A DNA stretch of 64,000 nt from Mytilus edulis (taxonomy: Eukaryota > Mollusca > Bivalvia > Mytilida > Mytilidae), in contig NC_092345.1 of assembly GCF_963676685.1 (NCBI RefSeq), positions 51,085,527 to 51,149,526 on the forward strand. Direction: 5' to 3'. Positions 15,101-27,100 of this stretch are shown piece by piece (the stretch's first letter is position 1; every line of letters starts with the position of its first letter). A program made the position numbers and the translations under genes. The notes beneath the pieces are model-generated. The model did not search any database. It was not told where the DNA came from and saw only the letters and a list, made by a program, of their open reading frames with translations.

Positions 15101-18100
15101 ACATGGACATAAAAAAAGCAAACTTGAATACTTAAAAACTAAAATTTACAAAAATATATGTCATGATTGTCAAATGTCTATTTTAGAAATTCATCCCCAA
15201 TATGTCTGAAATTCAAGACCTTTTTATAATATAAAACAAAACATTACAAATCTTACTTTGAATTCACAATTGACATTTTTGAGCCCGCAGGCATTCTTTA
15301 AAAAAAAAAGCAATAATAAACTTGAAACATAGTTTCAAAATCTATACTTTAAGCTTATTCAAAGCACTTACCTTTATTGCATCAACTTGTTCTAAACAAT
15401 CTTGACAAACTTTTTCATATTCTTCGTGTAGTTTAGTTAAAAATATCTGGTTTGTACTATCTGTAATGAGAAGAAATGATTATACTTAAAAAATAACCTG
15501 AAAAAGGAAAGCATTTTTATCATTTAGAACCTTAATTTATGAAACAGTTTAACCTTAAAAAAACCCATCTGAAGCCACCAATTAATTGATTGTTCATTCA
15601 GTGTATGTTTACTTGTTTATGTTTAAATGTCGTTAAGATCGAGTTAAGCCATTTCAATTGATATTTTATAGTGTGTCTTTTTATAATGTAATGTTACCCT
15701 GCTGTCTTAGGTTAGGGTTATGTTTGCTTTTGTTAAAACATTTAAACCTGCTTCATTTTTATGCATCTGTCCTAAGTCAGGAGCTTGTTGTTTAGTGGTT
15801 GTCGTTTGTTGGTGTAGTTCATGGGTGTTTTTTTTTTTTATTTTTCTTATCTTTTATTTCGCTTAGTCTGTTGGTTTTCCTGTTTGATTTGTTTTACACT
15901 AGTCATTTTGGGGCCCTTTATAGCTTGCTGTTCAATGTGAGCAATGGGTACTGTGTTGAAGATTGTACTTTGTAAGTGCAATATAAGTAGATAGTACAAA
16001 CCTATTTCTTTTGATACCATTTGAATATTTTTATTCCACTGGTAAACAGCTGACTTGGTGGATGCTGGTGGTTTTAAATCCCTGAAATGTTTAAATATGA
16101 CAGCCTTTAAGGTGGTACCTAACACCTGAACTAAAATTAATTTGGCTCGTTTAATTTTCTTAAAATTTTGACAAAGTATTTACTTTGACCCTTTGACAAA
16201 ATATAAACAAGAGGCTCTCAAGAGCCTGAATCGCTCACCTGAATTTTTTTGGTTTAATCTCTCATCAATGATTATTTTGGCTTTTCAATTTATTTAAATG
16301 TTCTTTGAATCGTCCTATTTTCTTCAAAAGCAAAAAAAAATCATTTTCTCCTATGTTCTATTTTAGCCATAGGAGCTATGTTTCTTGACATACAAGGAAA
16401 TGAAATATAAAATTTATACTAGATACTCTGAAACTCTGAAACTCATTTAGCCTAAGTTTGGCTGAAATTGATACAGCAGTTTCATAAGAGAAGATTTTTT
16501 AAAGTAAGTCAACATGATGAACAAATTGTGAAAAAAGTCTTTAAAGGGCAATAACTCCTAAAGAGGTCAATTGACAATTTTGGTCAAATTGACTTATTTG
16601 TAGATCTTACTTTGCTGATCATATTTGCTGTTTACAGTTTATCTTTATCTATAATAATATTCAAGATAATGACCAAAAACTGCAAAATTTCCTTAAAATT
16701 ACCAATTAAGTGGCAGCAACCCAACAATTGGATGTTTGATTCATCTGAAAATTTCAGGGCTGATAGATAATGACCTAATGAACATTTTTACTCCATGTCA
16801 GATTTGCTCTTAATGCTTTCGTTTTTGAGATATAAGCCAAAAACTGCATTTGACCCCTATGTTCTATTTTAAGTAACGGCGGCCATGTTTTTTGACGGAT
16901 CAAAAATCAAAGCACACACTTTGTGCAGGATAATCTAAGGAACAACCATGCTAAGTTTTAACCAAATCCATTCAGTAGTTTCAGAGGAGAAGATTTTTTA
17001 AAGTTAGCAAATATGATGAACAAATTGTGAAAAATTGTCATTAAAGGACAATAACCCCTTAAGGGGTCAATTGACAATTTTGGTCATATAAACTTATTTG
17101 TAGATCTTACTTTGCTGATCCTTTTTGCTGTTTACAGTTTATCTTTATCTATAATAATATTCAAGATAATGACCAAAAACTGCAAAATTTCCTTAAAATT
17201 ACCAATTAAGTGGCAGCAACCCAACAATGGTTTGTTTGATTCATCTGAAAATTTCAGGGCTGATAGATATTGACCTAATGAACATTTTTACTCCATGTCA
17301 GATTTGCTCTTAATGCTTTCGTTTTTGAGATATAAGCCAAAAACTGCATTTGACCCCTATGTTCTATTTTAAGTAACGGCGGCCATGTTTTTTGACGGAT
17401 CAAAAATCAAAGCACACACTTTGTGCAGGATAATCTAAGGAACAACAATGCTAAGTTTTAACCAAATCCATTCAGTAGTTTCAGAGGAGAAGATTTTTTA
17501 AAGTTAGCAAATATGATGAACAAATTGTGAAAAATTGTCATTAAAGGACAATAACCCCTTAAGGGGTCAATTGACAATTTTGGTCATATTAACTTATTTG
17601 TAGATCTTACTTTGCTGATCCTTTTTGCTGTTTACAGTTTATCTTTATCTATAATAATATTCAAGATAATGACCAAAAACTGCAAAATTTCCTTAAAATT
17701 ACCAATTAAGTGGCAGCAACCCAACAATGGTTTGTTTGATTCATCTGAAAATTTCAGGGCTGATAGATATTGACCTAATGAACATTTTTACTCCATGTCA
17801 GATTTGCTCTTAATGCTTTCGTTTTTGAGATATAAGCCAAAAACTGCATTTGACCCCTATGTTCTATTTTAAGTAACGGCGGCCATGTTTTTTGACGGAT
17901 CAAAAATCGAAGCGCACATTTTGTGCAGGATATACTAAGGAACAATCATGTTAAGTTTCATTCAAATCCATTCAGTAGTTTCAGAGGAGAAGATGTTTGA
18001 AAAATTGTTAACGACGACAGACGACGACGACGACGACGACGACGTCGACGACGACGACGACGACGACGGACGCCAAGTGATGAGAAAAGCTCACATGGCC

Positions 18101-21100
18101 TTTTAGGCCAGGTGAGCTAAAAAATCAAAAAATTTGAACCAACCGTTTAATCAGAAAAATTACACTGGTTATATAGCAGTTTGACAAACACTCATTTTAA
18201 TCATTGAGAAGCTTAATATTCCCTTAAGAACACAATGTCATTAAAACTTTCTGCTGATTATACTTTTATCTCCCTGTAGTGTTAGGTACCACCCTAAAAG
18301 TAAGGGTGCTATAAACAGTTTTGTATAAAAAACTAGGGGTTATTCCCCAACTAAAAATAGACATGGAGGGAAGTCCCTTTTTATCAACATAATTGGTGAA
18401 AAAGTATCATGTTTTTTGTATTTGGTTGGAAAGATATGTTAACTTCAATTAAAGCAGGTTGAATGATTAAACTAATTTTAAAAATTAGATTAAAAATACA
18501 TGTTTTGAGGGGAGACAACACTGTAAACAGTCTGTTTTTTTGGCAGTGAAAATTGAAAACTTATTTGCAGCCACTGTAGCTCTTTTCGGAGCAGGCGAAC
18601 GTACCCTGAAGCATGAATTTTATGAAAGACCAGGTAAAAATCTATGAAATTCATACAATTTTGATTATGAAAAATGTGCAGGTATCATGTCTTCAGGGGT
18701 GTGCACATGACCTGATTTCAGGTTTTTTAAGCTTAAATTAGGCAATGTTTTTCCCAGTTTCTCTGGATAAAACTTTTTTATACCATTAAAAGTACACTTT
18801 TTTTTTTATTCCATTATAAACTAGAGAACATTCTGATTCCAGTGATATCTAATTTTATACAAGTATCTTTATTAATCAGTCCACCACTAAGGGTCACTTA
18901 TACATGGTCCTTCAAAATATGACGTCATAGAAAATAAAGGGCTGCGCTTTAGCGCATGATACGCCCGTTGCTCTTTTAACTTGTCTTTTATGCTTTAAAT
19001 GAATTTATATGATCAACTAGAAATATATATACAAATCAAAAGGGATGTTACATTAATATATTCACCAAAGTTTCATAAAATCCCCCTTTTTTTAAGTATA
19101 AAAATTCATTACTTAAGAAAACGTAAAATCTAAAATTTATAAAAATGGAAAGGGAGCTTATGTCAATAGATATAAACAATTTATCAAAGTTGCATAAAAT
19201 TTTGTGAAAGTGTTAGTTATTGTCCCAAAATTGGAAAATCCCACCTTTTTTAAGCATAAAAATTCATAACACGGAAATGTAAAATCTGAAATTTATAAAA
19301 ATTGAAAGGGAGCTTACATCAATAGATATAAACAATTCACCAAAGTTTCATGGACATTGGTGAAAGCCTTTTTGAGTTATTGTCCGAAGTGTTGAAAATC
19401 CCGTTTTTTATGAATAAAGCCCCATAAATCCAAAACTTAAAATCTGAAATTTATAAAAATTGAAAGGGAGCTTACATCAATAGATATAAACAATTCACCA
19501 AAGTTTCATGTACATTGGTGAAAGCCTTTTTGAGTTTTTGTCGGAAGTGTTGAAAATCCCCCCTTTTTTATGAATAAAGCCCCATAAATCCAAAACTTAA
19601 AATCTGAAATAAAAAAAAAACGAAAGGGAGCTTACGTCAATAGATATAAACAATTCACTTAAGTTTCATGGAAATTGGTGAAAGTGTTTTTGAGTTATTG
19701 TCCGAAGTGTTGACGACGGACGGACAGACGGACGGACGGACAACGGTATACCATAATACGTCCCGTCTAAAAGACGACAGGTGTATAAAAACTGTTGATT
19801 GCACCCTAAGCTGAATGTTTATAGGTTTTGTATTAACTTTAGAAGTAACAAAGAAAAACTGAGAGATCAGTTAGATTTGACATATAAAAATCTAAAACAA
19901 TGATTATGTTATTAAATATATTACTAGGAAACAAGCTTCAGTCAGTTATACTGAATTTGTCTCCAATAACTAATACATTATCCTCAGTATAATTATTATC
20001 AAAAAATATTTGATCGATTGAATTATTTATATTTCATGTGTTCTCCTTTCAGCATTATTGGCTATTTTGTGGCAGTCCGTTTTTATTGGTGGAGGAACTA
20101 ACCTTCAGTATGAAAACCTTACAATTCTAACCAATTAAGAATGCAGTCAAACAAACCTCCATCCTGCAGGATTTAAATTCACAACCTCAGAGTTGACAGG
20201 CTAGTGAAACAGTAAGTGGACTAATAAGACAATTTGGCCACAGAGGATCCTTCAAAAATAAAGGTATGAGACCTACCTTAATTGTATGACTAGTTCTTTC
20301 CTCTTATTACTAAGAATGTTCTGATCTTCAGCCAGTTGTAGCATAACCTTCTGTACACTGGGTGGGTCTATTATATTGTCTCCTTGGATATAATCACTGA
20401 AAGGAAAATTCTACCACATTCTTATACTTTATTTTGTTCAAATAATATAATATCTATCGGTAAATGAAATGTCTGATCTTTCTACAGAGAAAAGCTTGAA
20501 TCTTGACACATTCAATGATATTCTCAAATTTTATATTAAGTCTCATATGAAACTCATTAAACGAACACATTCACACTTACAATATTCAAAATAAACTGTA
20601 CAAATATGAAACTGAAGAAAACAATCTTTTTTAACTACTGACTGTGTGAAACTTTAAAAAAGTTTTTGTTTGGGAATTTGGCTACCGTTAACTTTTAAAA
20701 ATTTTGAAAAAATTGTAAGCCAACTATTTACAAAAATAATGCAAATAAATGTTGTAAATTTGTCATCTTGATCTGCCCTTATTCATAAATGTACACCAAA
20801 AAAAAAAAAAGTTGGCAAATTGTAAACATAAATTGACATGAATTGTCTATAAAAGACTCAGTAATCTACAGTAACACTAGGTTTCCTCAGTAAGTTAAGA
20901 ACTTACATAAACTTTTGAATGGCAAGGTCCGTCTTCAACTGTCGCCAGTCCTCTACACGTCGTTTCCAAGTCGTATGTTGTGTCTTTTCCCTCTCTATGT
21001 CAGATGACATAAGTCTGACAAACAAGTCAGAGTACGCTCTTCTATTACTCAACATGGTCTGATTAATTACCTACAAATATTTCATGACATCAGTTTATTT

Positions 21101-24100
21101 GTTCTTTACTTAACTTATCATGAAATTATTTATATCTATTAAACTTTTCAACAATGATTGTCTAAAACAATTGGACAATTTGCCATCCAACTTTTGATTT
21201 TATCTTAAATGTTATTGTCAAACAAAATGATTTGGTGTTCATGGAATATCTTTGGTAGTCTATTACATGTATTAAGATTAAACATTGTTCCCTTATTAAT
21301 GTATCCCCTTGATACAAATACAAAAAAAGAAATAACTTGAAATCGTTGGTTTATGATATACCTATAACTTATATACCAACCACTTTTATGATATTATAAA
21401 CCTATCAAATGTTTTGTTCTATTCTGTACAAATCATTACCTGAAAAAATCATTCTAAAGTAAAAAAAACTTCCCATTAAAATAAATGTCATTAGGATTGA
21501 GTACATTGCTAACTAACCTGAGCTTCTTGGTCCATGAATCTTTGTAGATCTGGAGACATCAAATGAGATATCTTTTCCAGTTTCTTGGCATAGTCAAGAA
21601 AAACATCTCTGATCTATAAATATCAATAACATTTTTCAAACTTCAGAATTTTCAATCATATGAAACAGAATCTTTTCCAAAGGAATATTTAGCTTTTACT
21701 TATATGTTCATAAGGTTTTTTAGTGGCATATTTAACTTTTTATCTACTGTTAATTCAGAAATTTTTGTGTGCATTAATTATGGCGATTGTTGGAGAAAGT
21801 ACAAAAATGCAAGAAAATATTTGCGATTTCAAAAAATTAATAATACAAATAGTGCTTTCAGAATGTAAGTTCAAGTTTTTGAAACACCTATCCTCCTGTA
21901 TCATATTAGTGACAATATCAGAAAATTTCAGAATGTACAGTGTATTTTTAAGATTTATGTGTTTTATTTGTTTTACCCTATCCATTCTCTCATCTTCTAT
22001 TTCAGACAACTGTACGTCTAGAAACTTAATCCATTCCTGTCGTTTGTATGTATGTCCTTGCACTTCTTCCCAGATTATATATAAATCATCTAAAGTGTAG
22101 GTCAAAATATCCTGAAAAAATCAAGTTTACATTTTTATTTTTTTTCATAATTCAAAAACTTCCAATGCTAACTTATTTATATCTATATTATATTTAATAT
22201 TTATAACATTGATTGCATGTGTAATGTTGACTTAAATAAAACCTAATAAACAAAACAAGAATGATAAAAAAACAAAAATTTAGACAGGCTGTGACAACCG
22301 TAAACTACATCAATCTCCAGTGTGGATGGAATTTTTTCTTTTTTTATTCAAATATTTTCTTCTGATCCTTTTTCTTAATCTTAAAGAACCTGCCATCCAA
22401 GTTTTATTAAATCTACATAAAGGTTTAACAATGCTATTGATGTTTAAACATTAGATTAAAAATGTACCTAAATGATAACTACAAAAACTAAATCATTCCA
22501 TTAGTTATAAGTACGAAAACAGCCCCATAAAATATTTTCAAAATTTTCTTCTGTATACTGTCTTTTGATCATGAAGAACCTTATGTCAAATTTTAATTAA
22601 ATATATATTCCATTAAGGTTTGGCAAGGTTATAGATGTCTTAAAAATCAATTGAATCTGTGAACTACTGCTCATTAATGATACCCCTGCCCGCTAAAAGT
22701 ACAAAGTGAACAGGAATTGGTTGAGTGATAAATGAAAACACATCACACGGTAAAGCTGACTCATATAAATCCAGAACCAAATCGAGAAATCCTTGTAATG
22801 TAAATCCTGAGAAAGATGTGATGAAGAATATCATTCGGATGAACTGACAGATGCAAAACAGTATACCCTCACTTTTTTAAAGCAGGGTATAATTAAACAA
22901 CAGACTGAATTTAAATATTGATTACACTGATGCCAAAAGTGGGATCCCTATTTCTCATTTCCACAGCCTTGACAAAAATTAAATAAAATCAGTGTAAAAA
23001 GTATATTTTCTGGTTATTTATATATTTGTTTAGTATATTTATGCCATATATACCTCATCTGTTTTGATTCTCTCTAGAATTTCTGCTATTTGTTCATCAT
23101 TTTCTTCCAGTTTATTCATCAGCGTTTCACAATTCTTTTCTATTCTGGGTTCTATGTCCTAAAAAAAATCATTCTACATTTTAAAAGAAATAACTCATAT
23201 GAGATTGATTAATATAAGTCTAATATGCAGCTAATCGATCATAAATTTTCATTCAAAAATATATAATTTTTCTTATGAAAAAGTCATAATGTAATTCTGA
23301 TATACTGATTGAGTTTTTTATTTATTAATTAGTGGCATAATTGACCAATATTTCATACAACTACAGAAGGAATGCATACAACCTTAACAATAATAATTCA
23401 GTGCCTCCCCATTATCAATATCTCCTTCTTGCAAGGGCATGCTTTCTTTATGCAATAAAAATCTGTCATGACCAGGATTTTAACTGGTGCCAGACAGATG
23501 CCTACATTGTAGCATATCTATTATAAGATACAGATCTAACATTGTAAGGCTGTTATTTAGACGAATAGTATAAAATACAGTATATAGTATGGGTTTTTAT
23601 CTATATCAGACCCTATACTATGTCATATTTGACTCTCAAGCAAAGCTTGGAATTATAAGAATTTCAAAGGTCAAGAAACAGACACCCCTTATTAATGTGA
23701 TATGTTTTTTTTTCTTCAAATTTTCATCTGTATCTTTTTGGAGCTGGATATACGGGCAGGCAATATATATTCTTGTCTGTGAAATGACGATTTAAGTCGC
23801 CAAAGAATTTAAAAAATCACTGTATTTCCATTTCGCCGACTGACTGACTTTATAGCGAAGTCAAATCGCTAGCAAAATATGTATAAGGGAGACAACTTGT
23901 GTTATACCTAATTACTTACAGAGTTAATCACACTTAATTCTTGATGCATGTCTTCAACTTCAGCTTCATGTCTATAGAAACAAATAATAACAAATTATGA
24001 ATGAAATTGTAAAGAAATTATAGAAAAACAAGTTCAATGTTTTAATATATATAAACATGATAAACAAAACAATATCGCTTTGGTCATGGTTAAGACTATT

Positions 24101-27100
24101 ATACATTGATCATAACAACACAAAACTAAATTTAAATTTTTAATTATCACATGACTTTTGTTTGTTTATCTGTGTACACTTCTGAAAATATCTTTTCTAT
24201 CATTATGAAAAGCATCAACACAAATAACACATGAGATACTTGTAACATTTATAAATGTCATGATGATCATATAAATATCAATACCTACCTGAACATTTGA
24301 TAATTTGATCATGACATTTATAAATGATTTATAAATGTCATGATCAAATTATCAAATGTTCAGGTAGGTTTATAAATGTCATGATCAAATTATCAAATGT
24401 TCGGGTAGGTATTGATATTTATATCATATATCAATTAGCACCATTTTGTATTTCCTGGATTTTACCTGAAGTGCATACAAATTGTTTTCACATGACATTT
24501 AATGATGGCCTACACTGAGAATCCAGTCTGTGATTTCTCAATGATATTTATATCAAAAAGTAAAATAACAAAAATACTGAACTCAGAAGAAAATTCTAAA
24601 GGGAAAGTCCTTATAAGCAAATGGCAAAATTAAAAGGTCAATCATAAAAAAAACTGTCAAATTACAGGCATTTTCTGATGTAGATCATAAAAATTTATAT
24701 TTTGAAATTAATGGAATCATTTGTCTGATTTTTATCCATATTTTGTCTTCAAAAAGTGGAACTCTTTAAAAAATAACTGATCACCACTAGTTTTGAAATA
24801 GTTTTAGACATTGTTGATATAAACCTGGAGTTAAATAAAAATTTGAGCATTCACAATGCAATTTTCTAAAAATATAATATTTCAAAAGGGCACAACTCTT
24901 TAGAAAATAATTGATAAGCACTGATTTTCAAACATGTCCAAGATATTGCTGATAAAACCTATGATAAGTTTCATAAAAATCTTGCAAGAATTGTACCAAG
25001 CGCAAAGTAACAATGAAATTTTCCAAGGGCCATAACTTTAAATAAGAAATAGTATTTACCCCTGTATGTACTAGTTCAATTTCTGAACTTTCTAATTTGT
25101 TTGATTTATCAATCTGATTTCCAGGACTGAGGTTTAACCTTGTACACATTAACTTTTCAAAATAGAAGTATTGTGGATGACTGAAAGTTGGAGAAAAACT
25201 GGATGAATGTATCTGCTATCACTAGACTACATGTAGTTGAGTAAGACTTGACAATGACATACCTTTCTTTTCTGCTAGCTGCAATTCTATCAATTATATT
25301 GGATCCCATTTTTGCAGGAACTGAAATTATTGAAGAAATAGAATGTAGACTGTATTAACTGAATCCTTGTGAACTGAATTTATATAATAGTTCTTGAATA
25401 ACTGCTCATTATCGTTATATATAGACTGCCCACAGGACAGTGGTATTGACTAAGATAGTGATAATGACTGAGCCGCAGGCGAGGTCATTATCGCTGTCAC
25501 AGTCAATACCACTATCCTACGGGCAGTCCATATATCACGATAATGACCAGTTATTCAAAAACTATTATGTTTATTTCATTGAGGAACCATGTTTCAGAAA
25601 ATTCTCATAGATTCAAAATGTCCAAAGCAAACTCGAGTAGTTTTACGATTTCTATGGCAAAGAGATAAAACCAGTCGTAGCAATAATGCCATTCATTTTT
25701 GTCCAATTCTTCAGTATGTGAATAATAAATCAAGTTCTCTATAATTCTATAATTTACCAAAACATATGGTAAACAATTCAACAACTTAAACATAATATTG
25801 AAACAGGAAAATGTTTTATTGAAGGGAGAATCAACACCCCACCGGTCATTAACAGAGAAACCATGCCCCAGCGGTCATTAACAGTTGGAAACCACGCCCC
25901 ATTGGTCATTATCATGTGAAAACCTGTATACGACCGGTTTTCTGGTCCATTTCATTCTGTTAATGACCGATGGAATTTATTACTGAAGAATAATGAATGT
26001 CATGTGGTCCCTTTTTATCCAATAAGAGAAGCTTATTCTCAACCGATATGAAATAAATATCATTAGATATAATTATAGTTGTTTGGTTTACTGAATACAT
26101 TAAATTTCTAACAGATATCAATAGTAAAGTAGGAACTGGTGATCTTTAAGGATAACATTGAATTACCTTCAATATTAGTTGCAGTTTGTCATCTGAATCT
26201 TTAAAGGTTTTTTTTCAGGTTTTTTGTGTGTTGTTTATGAATAAAACACAGTTTACTACATGGTATTGGATTTGCTCATTGTTCAAGGCTGTAATGTAAA
26301 GTGTCATCCTTTCTTAAACCAAAATTCATTTATTTCTTCTTCTAGAATAGCAGGTAATTAAGAACAAAACTGAAGTCATGTACATGGAGGCAGTAACCTA
26401 TTTATCACAATATCTTACCAACAACATCTGGCAGACCCTGAACTTCTTTTCCAAATAAACTGCCTTCGCTTTCTTTCTGTGTTGCCTGGATAAATTCAGA
26501 ATACTGCCTATAAAACAAAAGTGTTATGATTATAAAATGTCTTATCATATAAGAGACCAGTCAAATGAGCAAAAAAATATATTTGTATGACTTAACAAAT
26601 AATCCTTTGTTTCTAAAAGTACTGATTTCAATACCAAGCTTTTTGAAGGACTGTTGCTAATTGTTAACTTAAATAGAAAAATTGCAAGAAAACAGTCATT
26701 GTGAACTTGGTTCCTTCTGCAAAAATAATATACATTATGGCATCAAACAAATATTAATGACCATGATAATGTAAACAAACTTACTTGTGAAGTGCTGGAT
26801 TTTCAATATATGGCTCATTAGGGAAACCATCTGCCCATGTCCTTTGTCTTTCAGTAAGTAAACCATGACTGACTTCATCTCTAGTAAGTTTTACTAATGG
26901 TATTCCAGTACTTTGTCTTGTCAGAGCCTTACTACTTTGTGTATCTTCTCTCTTGATTTTTGTTAAACTTTGTGTCAGTTGTAGCTGAAAAGAAAATAAC
27001 ATTGTTCATTATAATTTTTTATGATCACAGTTTTTATAGTTCTCAGCTACAATGATCAATCAGTAAAATATTTATGTGTACTAAAATAGCGACAACAACC

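Noticed and set aside
21723-22105. Overlapping plus-strand 125-codon frame at CCDC180 exon 21977-22111
   Set aside because: Antisense shadow of a well-supported exon and its intron flanks.
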